Origin: Burkholderiaceae bacterium
GTDB lineage: Bacteria; Pseudomonadota; Gammaproteobacteria; Burkholderiales; Burkholderiaceae_C
Length of the DNA: 64,000 nucleotides
Reading direction: 5' to 3'
Assembly: GCA_913776825.1 (NCBI GenBank)
Contig: CAJYPV010000017.1
Coordinates: 183,320-247,319 of the forward strand
Shown here: piece after piece, positions 18,356-26,891 of the stretch
How the letters are laid out: each line of letters starts with the position of its first letter
How positions within the stretch are numbered: position 1 is the stretch's first letter
Notes under the pieces: model-generated
Database searches by the model: none
Told to the model about the DNA's origin: nothing
Seen by the model: only the letters and a program-made list of their open reading frames with translations
Translations under genes and position numbers: made by a program

Positions 18356-19348
18356 TCAGTGGAAGCGCTCGCCGACCTGCACCGGTCGTGACTGCAGGAA
18401 CGCCGCCGCCGCCAGCCGCTTGCCGCCGGCGCGTTGCAGCTCGGTCAAGCGCACGCAGCCGGCGCCGCAGGCAACGACCGGGCCTTGCGGATCCACGCTC
18501 ACCACCGTGCCGGGTGCTGCCGCGGCGCCGTCCGTCGCGACCACCGCGGCGCGCCAGATCTTCACGGTGTCGCCGTCCAGTTGGGCCGCGCCGCCGGGGA
18601 ACGGATCGAAGGCGCGCAGGCGGCGATCGATCTGCTCGGCGGACTCTTCCCAGCGGATCTGGCTTTCCGCCTTCTCGATCTTGTGGGCGTAGCACACGCC
18701 CGCTTCCGGCTGGCGGACCGGCTGCAAGCCGCCGGACGCAGCCAGCGCCAGCGCGTCCACGATCATGCGGCCGCCCAGATCAGCGAGACGGTCGTGCAGC
18801 GCCGCCGTAGTGTCCGCAGCCAGGATGGGCAGGCGCTCGATGAGCAGCATGTCGCCCGTGTCCAGGCCCGCGTCCATCTGCATGATGGTGATGCCGGTCT
18901 CTGCGTCGCCGGCCTCGATCGCGCGATGGATCGGCGCGGCGCCGCGCCAGCGTGGCAGCAGGGATGCATGGATGTTCAGGCAGCCCAGGCGCGGCAGGCT
19001 CAGCACCCATTGGGGCAGGATCAGGCCATAGGCGGCGACCACCAGCACATCCAGATCGGCGGCCAGCAGGGCTTCGCGGCCGGCGGTGGCCTCGTCCGGG
19101 AACTTTCCATCCAGGCGCAGGCTGCGCGGTTGAGCGACCGCGATGTCGTGGCTGAGCGCCAGCTGTTTGACGGGCGAAGCTTGCAGCTTCATGCCACGGC
19201 CGGCCGGGCGATCGGGCTGGCTGAGCACCAGCGGCACGGTGAAGCCGGCGTCGATCAACGCCTTGAGCGCGACGGCGGCGAAGTCCGGCGTGCCGGCAAA
19301 GCCCACCCGCAGGGCGAGGGCGGTCGACGCGGGGGACGATGCGGTCAT
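18356..19348 (-). CDS. fmt: Methionyl-tRNA formyltransferase
   Basis: Formylates initiator Met-tRNA using 10-formyl-tetrahydrofolate. The 330-residue protein begins [13 protein letters not shown], carries the formyl-transfer core [20 protein letters not shown] near residue 110 with the catalytic Asn and His, and has the C-terminal OB-fold tRNA-binding domain (residues about 210-330). Its ATG overlaps the def stop (TGATG at 19350-19346), so translation is probably coupled. Two initiator tRNA genes, its substrate, lie 26 kb away. Confidence 0.95.
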   Translation of the reverse strand: MTASSPASTALALRVGFAGTPDFAAVALKALIDAGFTVPLVLSQPDRPAGRGMKLQASPVKQLALSHDIAVAQPRSLRLDGKFPDEATAGREALLAADLDVLVVAAYGLILPQWVLSLPRLGCLNIHASLLPRWRGAAPIHRAIEAGDAETGITIMQMDAGLDTGDMLLIERLPILAADTTAALHDRLADLGGRMIVDALALAASGGLQPVRQPEAGVCYAHKIEKAESQIRWEESAEQIDRRLRAFDPFPGGAAQLDGDTVKIWRAAVVATDGAAAAPGTVVSVDPQGPVVACGAGCVRLTELQRAGGKRLAAAAFLQSRPVQVGERFH

Positions 19349-19863
19349 CAACGGGCCTTGGCGTCGTCGCGCGCCCGCTTCACCAGCTTGGTCTTGATGC
19401 GCTCGCGCTTGAGCGGGCTGAGGTATTCGACGAAGACCTTGCCCTGCAGATGGTCCATCTCATGCTGCACGCACACGGCGAGCAGGCCTTCGGCATCGAA
19501 CTGGTAGGTGTGGCCATCGCGGTCCAGCGCCTGCACCGTGACCTTGGCATGGCGCATGACCTTGTCGTAGATGGTCGGCACGGAGAGGCAGCCCTCTTCG
19601 CCTTCGATCATCTCGGCGCTCTTGGCCATCAGCTCCGGATTCACCAGCACCAGCGGCTGATCGCGGTTTTCCGAGACATCCATCACGAGCACGCGCTCAT
19701 GCACATCCACCTGGGTGGCGGCCAGGCCGACCCCTTCGGCGTCGTACATCGTCTCGAGCATGTCGTCCGCCAGACGACGGATGCGGTCGTCAACAGCGGC
19801 CACCGGCTTGGCGACGGTGTGCAGACGGGGATCGGGGTATCGAAGAATGTTCAGTTTCGCCAT
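19348..19863 (-). CDS. def: Peptide deformylase
   Basis: Iron/zinc metalloenzyme that removes the formyl group from nascent proteins. The 171-residue protein has all three family motifs: GVGLAATQ near residue 46, EEGCLSVP near 90 (metal Cys) and [12 protein letters not shown] near 133 (two metal His and catalytic Glu). The start at 19863 ([14 protein letters not shown]) matches the family; an upstream in-frame ATG adds an unrelated basic tail. It is transcribed ahead of fmt and divergently from the LysM gene. Confidence 0.95.
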   Translation of the reverse strand: MAKLNILRYPDPRLHTVAKPVAAVDDRIRRLADDMLETMYDAEGVGLAATQVDVHERVLVMDVSENRDQPLVLVNPELMAKSAEMIEGEEGCLSVPTIYDKVMRHAKVTVQALDRDGHTYQFDAEGLLAVCVQHEMDHLQGKVFVEYLSPLKRERIKTKLVKRARDDAKAR

Positions 19864-20073
19864 GGTGTGGACGCGTGGCCTGTGGACGGCACACAACGCC
19901 TGTTTGTAAGGGCTTGCAAGCGGGGGCGGCTTCCTTCATTGCGGGTACCCCTGAATCTGGGCAGAATCGCCGCCAGCGACGCCGGATTTTCGCTGATTTG
20001 GTTGAACTGCGGCTCGCACGCACAAGCGCCATTGGCCACGAGGGGCCTTCATCCCGGCGCAGGAGAACAAGTA

Positions 20074-21222
20074 ATGACGCAACGGCAGCCGCTGGGCTTG
20101 ACGACCACTTTTGCTGCCCTGTTGGTGGGAGCGCTTTGCAGCGGCCCCCTCCTGGCAGCCGGGAACTATCCGATCACCCCGCAGCAGCGGCAAACCGCGC
20201 AGCAGGTCGCCCAGACCGGCGTGCCGCTGTCCGAGCTGTCGCCCAACGCGCCCGACACCTACACGGTCAAGCGCGGCGACACGCTGTGGGACATCTCCGG
20301 TGTCTTCCTGCGCACCCAATGGCGCTGGCCCGAGCTGTGGGGCATGAATACCGACCAGATCCGCAATCCTCACCTGATCTATCCGGGTCAGGTGCTGGTG
20401 CTGGTCAAGAGCGACGGCCGCGCCCGCCTGCAGCTGGGCCGTGATGTCGGCAAGGCCGGCGACACGGTGAAGCTGTCGCCCCGCGTCCGCGCTTCGGGCC
20501 TGGACGAAGGCGCCATCGCCGCGATCCCGCAACACCTGATCGAGCCGTTCCTGAATGAGGCCATCGTCCTCAACACGAACGAGCTGGAGACCGCGCCGCG
20601 CGTCTTCGCTGCGCAGGAAAACCGGGTCTGGATGACCAAGGGCGATCTGGCCTATGCGCGAGGCAACTTCGGTCCCGAGACCGAATACCGCGTGTTCCGT
20701 CAGGCCAAGCCGCTGATCGATCCGGAAACCAAGCAGATCCTCGGCTACGAAGCGCCGTACGTCGGCACCGCCGCCCTGGTGCGTCCGGGCAGCGGCAGCG
20801 GCAAGGACGAAGTCCCGACCACGCTGACGATCACGCTCAACCGCCAGGAAGTGGGCCTGGGCGACCGGCTCTCGCCGGTGCCGCCGCGCAACTTCAACAA
20901 CTACGTGCCGCATGCGCCGTCGGGTCCGGTCGAAGGCCGGATCGTGTCGGTGTACGGTGACGCGATCACCGCCGGCCAGAACCAGATCGTCGCGCTGAAC
21001 CGCGGCGCGCAGGACGGCATGGAACGCGGTCATGTGCTGGCGCTGTGGCGTGCGGGCCGTCTGGCACGCGACACCACGGTGGTGAAGCCGGAGCAGGTCC
21101 GCCTGCCGGATGAGCGCCACGGCACGCTGTTCGTGTTCCAGGTCTTCGATCGCGTGTCGTATGCGCTGATCCTGACGGTCCAGGAACCGGTGACCGCCGG
21201 CGATCGCTTCACTCAACCCTGA
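20074..21222 (+). CDS. Secreted LysM-domain protein
   Basis: A 382-residue exported protein. Residues 1-29 are a signal peptide (TFAALLVGALCSGPLLAAG), followed by one LysM domain at about 62-110 (YTVKRGDTLWDISGVFL...NPHLIYPGQVL) that should bind peptidoglycan in the periplasm. The remaining 270 residues form a conserved beta-rich region with no recognised catalytic motif. AGGAGAA ahead of the ATG at 20074 fixes the start. The arrangement def-fmt divergent from LysM-dprA-smg is conserved in Burkholderiales. A role in envelope maintenance is plausible but unproven. Confidence 0.9.
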   Translation: MTQRQPLGLTTTFAALLVGALCSGPLLAAGNYPITPQQRQTAQQVAQTGVPLSELSPNAPDTYTVKRGDTLWDISGVFLRTQWRWPELWGMNTDQIRNPHLIYPGQVLVLVKSDGRARLQLGRDVGKAGDTVKLSPRVRASGLDEGAIAAIPQHLIEPFLNEAIVLNTNELETAPRVFAAQENRVWMTKGDLAYARGNFGPETEYRVFRQAKPLIDPETKQILGYEAPYVGTAALVRPGSGSGKDEVPTTLTITLNRQEVGLGDRLSPVPPRNFNNYVPHAPSGPVEGRIVSVYGDAITAGQNQIVALNRGAQDGMERGHVLALWRAGRLARDTTVVKPEQVRLPDERHGTLFVFQVFDRVSYALILTVQEPVTAGDRFTQP

Positions 21223-21282
21223 GGCGCTGACCCACGAACGCGCTGACCGCTCAGCAACGGCACGCAGTCCGGAGGCCCCACG

Positions 21283-22518
21283 ATGCACGCCGAGGAGCTC
21301 TCCCCCTGGCTGCATCTGCTGAGCAGCGTCAGCCGCGCCGGCGCCCGCCGGCTGTTGGCCCGACACGGCTCACCGCAAGCCGTGCTGGCCGCCGGTCCTC
21401 GCGGCTGGGCGGATCTGCTCCCCGCTGATCAGGTCCAGGCGCTGCAAGCGCCCCCCGCCAAACTGCCCACCCTGGTGCAGCGGACCGTGGCCTGGCTCGA
21501 CGCCGGCCGAGGCGACGAACCCGACGCCACCGCCCCTCGCCGCAGCATCCTGCTGCTCGGCGATCCCGACTACCCTGCCCCGCTGCTGCACACCGCCGAC
21601 CCGCCGTTGATGCTCTACCTGGAGGGCCGACGGGAGTTGCTCGCGCGCCGTGCCGTCGCCGTCGTGGGCAGCCGCAAGCCCAGCCCGCAGGGCGAGGACA
21701 ACGCCCGCAGCTTCGCGCAAGGCCTCGGACAGGCCGGCTTCTGCGTGGTGTCCGGTCTTGCCATGGGCATCGACGGCGCCGCGCATGAAGGCGCGCTGCA
21801 CACCGACGGCAGCACGATCGCCGTGCTCGGTACAGGCCTGGACGAGGTCTATCCGCTCGACCATGCGCCGCTGGCGCGCGCCATCGCCCGACGCGGCCTG
21901 CTGATCAGCGAATACTTCATCGGCACGCCGCCGCTGGCGCCGAACTTCCCGCAACGCAACCGCATCATCGCGGGGCTGTCCGAGGGCTGCCTGGTGGTGG
22001 AGGCCGCGATGAAGTCCGGCTCTCTGATCACCGCGCGCATGGCCTCGGAGGCGGGACGGGAAGTCTTCGCCATCCCGGGCTCCATCCATGCGGCCCAATC
22101 CCGTGGCTGCCATCACCTGCTGAAGCAGGGCGCCTGCCTCGTGCAGGAGCTGGACGACCTGCTGTCCGAGCTGCCCGCGATGGGATCGGGGTCGGAGCGC
22201 CCCGTCCAGCCGCCTGGTGGCTCGAAAAAGTTGTCAGGAATTGCGACGAGGTCGGCGCGCTCAACGTCCTCAAAGGGCGGTTCCGGCAGCTCGATTCCAC
22301 CGCGCGATGAATCGTCGGACGATCGACAAGGCGACCTGCTGGCCGAGGAACATCCGCTCTTGCGCGCCTTGGGTCATGAGCAGGTGTCGCTCGAGCAGTT
22401 GGCGCAGCGCACCGGCTGGCCCTTGGACGACTTGAGCGCCACCCTGCTGGACCTGGAGCTGGAGGGCCGGATCGCGCGGCTGCCTGGGGCGCTCTTTCAG
22501 CGTCGCGGGCGCGGGTGA
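21283..22518 (+). CDS. dprA: DNA-processing protein DprA
   Basis: Loads RecA on incoming single-stranded DNA during natural transformation. The 411-residue protein has an N-terminal SAM-like region (residues 1-90), the extended Rossmann fold with VGSRKPSPQGED near residue 127, VVSGLAMGIDGAAH, VLGTGLDEVYPLDH, LISEYFIGTPP and FPQRNRIIAGLS, and a C-terminal winged helix after a Ser/Arg-rich linker of about 50 residues (EQLAQRTGWPLDDLSATLLDLELEGRIARLPG). It is downstream of the LysM gene by 60 bp. Presence implies competence machinery elsewhere, none of which is in this window. Confidence 0.95.
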   Translation: MHAEELSPWLHLLSSVSRAGARRLLARHGSPQAVLAAGPRGWADLLPADQVQALQAPPAKLPTLVQRTVAWLDAGRGDEPDATAPRRSILLLGDPDYPAPLLHTADPPLMLYLEGRRELLARRAVAVVGSRKPSPQGEDNARSFAQGLGQAGFCVVSGLAMGIDGAAHEGALHTDGSTIAVLGTGLDEVYPLDHAPLARAIARRGLLISEYFIGTPPLAPNFPQRNRIIAGLSEGCLVVEAAMKSGSLITARMASEAGREVFAIPGSIHAAQSRGCHHLLKQGACLVQELDDLLSELPAMGSGSERPVQPPGGSKKLSGIATRSARSTSSKGGSGSSIPPRDESSDDRQGDLLAEEHPLLRALGHEQVSLEQLAQRTGWPLDDLSATLLDLELEGRIARLPGALFQRRGRG

Positions 22519-22712
22519 AGCGGCCACAAACCGACGCGGCGACGCGGCGACGTGAGATGCGCTTTCTCGCATCCGAGTGGGAAAACCGACTAGAAACCGG
22601 CCTGAAACCGCTCAAAGCAGCGGATTTCGGGACACTCGACTCAGGGAAGTTGCCCACGCCGCCGGCTCATTTCGGCAAAGGGGCTTTTGGGGCGCTGAGT
22701 TATAGTGCCCGC

Positions 22713-23165
22713 ATGTTTGACGTCCTCGTCTATCTGTACGAAACCTACTGGCGCCCCGACGCTTGTCCGGATCACGCCCAGCTGACGCGCAAACTGTCAG
22801 CCGTAGGCTTCGAGGATGACGAAATCCGGGATGCACTGTCCTGGCTGGATGGTCTGGCCTCGGTCGCTCAATCGCATCATGGCGAGCCGGACGCCCGCAG
22901 CCTGCGCGTCTTCTCGCGCGAGGAGCAGGAGCATCTCGGCGAGGTCTCCATCGGCTTCATCAGTTTCCTCGCGTCGGCCGGCGTGCTGCCCACCGCCATG
23001 CGCGAGATGGTGATCGACCGCGCCATGGCGATTCCCGGCGGACCGCTGGATCTGGAAGACCTCAAGATCATCGTGCTGATGGTGTTCTGGAGCCTCGGCG
23101 AAGAGCCCGATGCGCTGATCCTCGACGAGCTGTTCGTCGCGCCGGAAGAGCGCCTGATCCACTGA
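22713..23165 (+). CDS. smg: Smg family protein (DUF494)
   Basis: A 150-residue acidic protein of the Smg/DUF494 family, which is typically encoded next to dprA in beta- and gammaproteobacteria. The N-terminus MFDVLVYLYETYW and the C-terminal DLEDLKIIVLMVFWSL...LILDELFV are the family landmarks. The function is not established. The start at 22713 was chosen because sequence upstream in the same frame does not resemble the family; no good Shine-Dalgarno is present, while TATAGT lies only 7 bp before the ATG. Confidence 0.9.
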   Translation: MFDVLVYLYETYWRPDACPDHAQLTRKLSAVGFEDDEIRDALSWLDGLASVAQSHHGEPDARSLRVFSREEQEHLGEVSIGFISFLASAGVLPTAMREMVIDRAMAIPGGPLDLEDLKIIVLMVFWSLGEEPDALILDELFVAPEERLIH

Positions 23166-23221
23166 GGCTCACCGCTGACACCGCTGCCGCTGACGCGTTC
23201 ATGAGCGTCGACGGGCAGAAA

Positions 23222-23257
23222 AACAAAGAGCCGCTTGAAGCGGCTCTTTTGCTTTTT
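23222..23257. terminator. Bidirectional intrinsic terminator
   Basis: AAAGAGCCGCTT (23225-23236) pairs with AAGCGGCTCTTT (23238-23249). It is flanked by TTTTGCTTTTT on the plus strand and GTTTTTC on the minus strand, so it can end both smg (plus) and the convergent DUF1631 gene (minus). Confidence 0.85.
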
Positions 23258-23342
23258 GCGCCGATGAGCGCGGTCGTCGGACGTCCGATCAGCACGCCAC
23301 CGTATGCAGCGGGACCTTCGCGACCCGGGCTCGTTCGCCGTC

Positions 23343-25787
23343 TCAGGCCAGCAAGCGGCTGGGATCGACTTCCAGCTTGGCCAGCGCATTGCGGGTGGCC
23401 TTGACGGTGAGCGACTCGTCCTGCGCCGGCAGCATCAGCCCGGCCTGCAGGAACGCGGCCAGACGGCTGAGCTGGAACAACACGCCGCGCCCTTGCGGCG
23501 AGACGAACAGGATCAGGTTGTGCCGCATGCCGCGCCAGACCAACTGGACCGGCTCGACGCGGTTGCGGTAGTCCAGCATGTACCAGCTGCCGACCTGCAG
23601 CTCGCGCGCCCAGGCGAGCATCGCGGGCGTCGGCGCGGCGCCGCCTTCGGCCACCACCTCCAGGCCTTCGCATTCATGGCTGGACAGATCGCGCACCAGC
23701 GACTCGTTGATCTCGCCGCCCGCCGTCGCATTCGGCAGCATGGCTTCCAGCGTTTCCAGCTGGCTCATCAATTCATCCAGACGCTCACGCGGGATGGCGG
23801 CCGTCTTGGCGGTGAACGCCGCCGCCAGCGCATTGTTGAGCGAGCGGATCTGCTCATCCTGCCGTTCGGCATTCATGCCGGCGTGGCCCATGCCGTCACG
23901 CAACGTCTTGAGCAACGGCGGCAGGCGGCGGATGACCTCGGCGCGGTCCTCGCGCGAGACCTTGGCGCTGGCCGACCAGATCAGGTCGGCGGCCGCCCGC
24001 TTCATCAGCTTGGTCTGGTCCGCCTGCGGACCGTAGCGCACACCGGTCACGGCCAGCACATCGGCCCAGACCTGGAACAGGAAGTCGCGCACGCCGTCCT
24101 GCACCGGCACTTCGGACAGCATCTTGCGCAGCTCGATGGTGTACTGAATGGCCAGGGTCTCGCGCTGCTCGACCTGCTGGGCCAGCGACACCCCCTTGCG
24201 GGAGACTTCGTTCTCCTGCTGGAAGTAGTGATCGAGGAATTTCTCGAATTCGGTCAGCACGGTCTGGAAGACCCGCCGGCCGGTATCCGGATAGGCCTCG
24301 ACGACCTGCACCACCCGCTTGATTTCGCGCTCGAGCGCGTCACCGATCTCCGCGGTCGAAGTGCTGAAGCCCATCACGCAGGCGCCCATGCGATCGATGA
24401 GGCGACGCGCGGGATGGTCTTCGGTAGCGAAGAAATCGGGTTCGCCGATCGCGACCCGCAGCACCGGCATCTGAAGCCGCGCGAACCACACCCGCAATTC
24501 CGACGGGATGCGCTCTTCCTGCAGGATGGCCTGGAACAACAGCGCCACCAGCTCGATGGTCGCGCGCTCGGCGGGCGTGTCGGCCGCCTGCTTCAGGACG
24601 GACTTGAGCGCCTGATTGCGTTGGCGGATGTCATCCAGCGCCTGCGGCGCCGTCAGATTCACATCCACGCCAACCTGTTCGGCCTGCTCGGCGCGACGTT
24701 GCAGCGCATCTTGCGCATGGTTGATCGCCGCATTCAGGCGTGGCGAGCTGCGGGTGGTGGGCCCCGCGTGATGACTGCCCGCTGGCGGCGCGTAACCGGC
24801 CGGCGGTGCGTAACCACCGGCGGGAGGCGCGTAACCCACGGATCCCGAACCGCCCAGGGGGGCCGCCCGGGTGCCGGGCAGGCGCGCCGTCTGGGTGGAG
24901 GCGCTCTGCGTGGGCGCCGGAGCGGTGTGTTGCGCGAGTTCCGGGACATGGCGCGCCAGCACCCGCTGCAATTGCGCCATCACTTGCTGGGCGGATTGGC
25001 TGGCCGGGGTGCGCACATCCGCAGCGGCGGACGCCGCGCTGGTCGCCGCCGGGGCGATGCCGCCATGATGGGTATGGCCGCTTTGCGTGCCGGCATGGGC
25101 GCCGGGCTGCGCGGCGGACGGCGGCAGCGCGGACACATTGCGCCGGATTTGCGGTCGCAGATCCACTTCCGGCATCACGCCTTGCTGGATCAGCCAGTGA
25201 TTGGCCTCGTGATAGGCATCGGTCAGCAGCAGCGTCAATTCATGGTGCAGCGCGCGCTGCAGCATCTGCCAGACCGAGCTGCTCAGGCCGGCGTCGTACC
25301 AGGCGTCCAGCACGATGCGGGCGAAGACCTGGCCCCGCAGCAGATCCTGGTGGGCGAGGTCTTCCACGCCTTCCAGCCGCTGCATGCGGTTGCGCAGGTC
25401 GCTGAATTCCCAGCTGGCCTTGTCCATCATCGCCAGCGAGAGACGCGAGGCGATGATTTCCCGTTCGATGGTGTCGTCGTCCACCAGCGACAGATTTTGC
25501 GGACGGGACGACAGCGACGCCGACCGCGAATCGCCCGCGCCATGGTGAAACACATGGCGCAGCGATTTGCCCAGCCGGGCGTGCCAGGAGGTGGAAGAGC
25601 GCTGCCAGGCCTCGTACGCATCGCGTCGGGCCATTTGCAGCGCGTGTTCGGCGGGCTGGGAGAGCAGCTCCTGCACGCCGGTGGTCAGCGCGGCGACCAC
25701 GGCAGGCAGCCCTCGCAGCAGCGTTTCCGTGTGAACGCGCCGCGCTTGTGAAGCCAGAGCCTGGGAGCGAGCGTCTGCGGCGGTCAT
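23343..25787 (-). CDS. DUF1631 domain-containing protein
   Basis: An 814-residue soluble protein that matches DUF1631 over most of its length: an N-terminal block (residues about 1-230), a variable Ala/Gly/Pro linker at about 235-350 with PPAGGYAP repeats, and a C-terminal block (about 360-800) with the conserved-looking WLDWRGMRHN-like segment LVWRGMRHNLILFVSPQG near the end. The tail resembles PilZ-like beta structure, which I mention only as a possibility. It follows the secF stop by 34 bp on the same strand, so it may share the sec transcript. Function is unknown; relatives are restricted to proteobacteria. Confidence 0.8.
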   Translation of the reverse strand: MTAADARSQALASQARRVHTETLLRGLPAVVAALTTGVQELLSQPAEHALQMARRDAYEAWQRSSTSWHARLGKSLRHVFHHGAGDSRSASLSSRPQNLSLVDDDTIEREIIASRLSLAMMDKASWEFSDLRNRMQRLEGVEDLAHQDLLRGQVFARIVLDAWYDAGLSSSVWQMLQRALHHELTLLLTDAYHEANHWLIQQGVMPEVDLRPQIRRNVSALPPSAAQPGAHAGTQSGHTHHGGIAPAATSAASAAADVRTPASQSAQQVMAQLQRVLARHVPELAQHTAPAPTQSASTQTARLPGTRAAPLGGSGSVGYAPPAGGYAPPAGYAPPAGSHHAGPTTRSSPRLNAAINHAQDALQRRAEQAEQVGVDVNLTAPQALDDIRQRNQALKSVLKQAADTPAERATIELVALLFQAILQEERIPSELRVWFARLQMPVLRVAIGEPDFFATEDHPARRLIDRMGACVMGFSTSTAEIGDALEREIKRVVQVVEAYPDTGRRVFQTVLTEFEKFLDHYFQQENEVSRKGVSLAQQVEQRETLAIQYTIELRKMLSEVPVQDGVRDFLFQVWADVLAVTGVRYGPQADQTKLMKRAAADLIWSASAKVSREDRAEVIRRLPPLLKTLRDGMGHAGMNAERQDEQIRSLNNALAAAFTAKTAAIPRERLDELMSQLETLEAMLPNATAGGEINESLVRDLSSHECEGLEVVAEGGAAPTPAMLAWARELQVGSWYMLDYRNRVEPVQLVWRGMRHNLILFVSPQGRGVLFQLSRLAAFLQAGLMLPAQDESLTVKATRNALAKLEVDPSRLLA

Positions 25788-25821
25788 CGAAGGCAGGAGT
25801 GGGGATCTGCGAAGGACTCTA

Positions 25822-26853
25822 CTACACCACTGCGCCGGCGTTGGGATCGTCGGAATCCTCGCGCTTGGCACCCTGCTTGACCAGGTCCTCGCGCTTGACA
25901 CCCAGCCACATCGCCAGCGCCGCGGCCACGAAGACCGAGGAGTAGATACCGAACAGGATGCCGATGGTCAGCGCCACCGCGAAGTAGTGCAGCGTCGGGC
26001 CGCCGAACAGCAGCATGGACAGCACCATCATCTGCGTCGAGCCGTGGGTGATGATCGTGCGGCTCATGGTGGAGGTGATCGCATGGTCGATCACCTCATG
26101 CGTGCTCATCTTGCGGTACTTGCGGAAGGCCTCGCGGATCCGGTCGAAGATCACGACCGATTCGTTCACCGAGTAACCCAGCACCGCCAGGATCGCCGCC
26201 AGCACCGCCAGCGAGAACTCCCACTGGAAGTAGGCGAAGAAGCCCAGGATGATCACCACGTCGTGCAGGTTGGCGATGATGCCGGCAACGGCGAACTTCC
26301 ACTCGAAGCGGAACGCCAGGTACAGCATGATGCCGATCACGGTGAAGCCCAGCGCCATGGCGGCGTCATGCGCCAGCTCAGCGCCCACCGACGGGCCGAC
26401 CACCTCGCTGCGCGCCAGCGACAGCGGTTCCTGGCCATTCACCGCGCAGGCCTTCTTGCTGATGGTCTCACCCTGCGGCGACACCGCCTGGTGCTGCACC
26501 ACCTGACCCTGTTCGGCCTTGCAGAGCTCACCGAAGACGCGGTCGACCATTTCGTCCTGCTTGATCTCGGGACGGATGGGCAGACGGATCATGACGTCGC
26601 GCGAGGTGCCGAAGTTGGTCACCTGCACTTCGCCGAAGCCCATGTGCTCGACGACCTCGCGGGTCTTGTTGATGTCCGCCGCCTGCGCGTACTGGACCTC
26701 GATCACCGTGCCGCCGGTGAATTCGATCGAGAAGTGCAGACCGCGCGTGAGCAGGAAGAACACGGCGGCGGCGAAGGTCAGGAAGGACACGACGTTGAAA
26801 ATCAACGCGTGCTTCATGAACGGGATGTCCCGTTTGATTCGGAAGAATTCCAT
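25822..26853 (-). CDS. secF: Protein translocase subunit SecF
   Basis: RND-type subunit that with SecD uses the proton motive force to aid late steps of Sec export. The 343-residue protein begins MEFFRIKRDIPFM, has TM1 (ALIFNVVSFLTFAAAVFFLL), a periplasmic domain (about 35-160) with FSIEFTGGTVIEV, and five clustered TM helices with AAILAVLGYSVNESVVIFDRIRE, the family signature. The periplasmic loop has a slightly long insertion with two Cys (ELCKAEQ, KKACAVN) that could pair. It lies 38 bp after secD. Confidence 0.96.
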   Translation of the reverse strand: MEFFRIKRDIPFMKHALIFNVVSFLTFAAAVFFLLTRGLHFSIEFTGGTVIEVQYAQAADINKTREVVEHMGFGEVQVTNFGTSRDVMIRLPIRPEIKQDEMVDRVFGELCKAEQGQVVQHQAVSPQGETISKKACAVNGQEPLSLARSEVVGPSVGAELAHDAAMALGFTVIGIMLYLAFRFEWKFAVAGIIANLHDVVIILGFFAYFQWEFSLAVLAAILAVLGYSVNESVVIFDRIREAFRKYRKMSTHEVIDHAITSTMSRTIITHGSTQMMVLSMLLFGGPTLHYFAVALTIGILFGIYSSVFVAAALAMWLGVKREDLVKQGAKREDSDDPNAGAVV

Positions 26854-26891
26854 GGCGTTGTGCGCTCTCTTCTAGGACTCGGTGCTCACCC

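Noticed and set aside
22701..22706. TATAGT as a promoter -10 for a leaderless smg transcript
   Set aside because: No -35 at the right distance, and smg is more simply co-transcribed with dprA; kept only as a remark in the smg entry.
23304..25751. Plus-strand open frame of 815 codons opposite the DUF1631 gene
   Set aside because: Antisense artefact with Arg/His/Gln bias and no domain. The opposite strand has the conserved protein.
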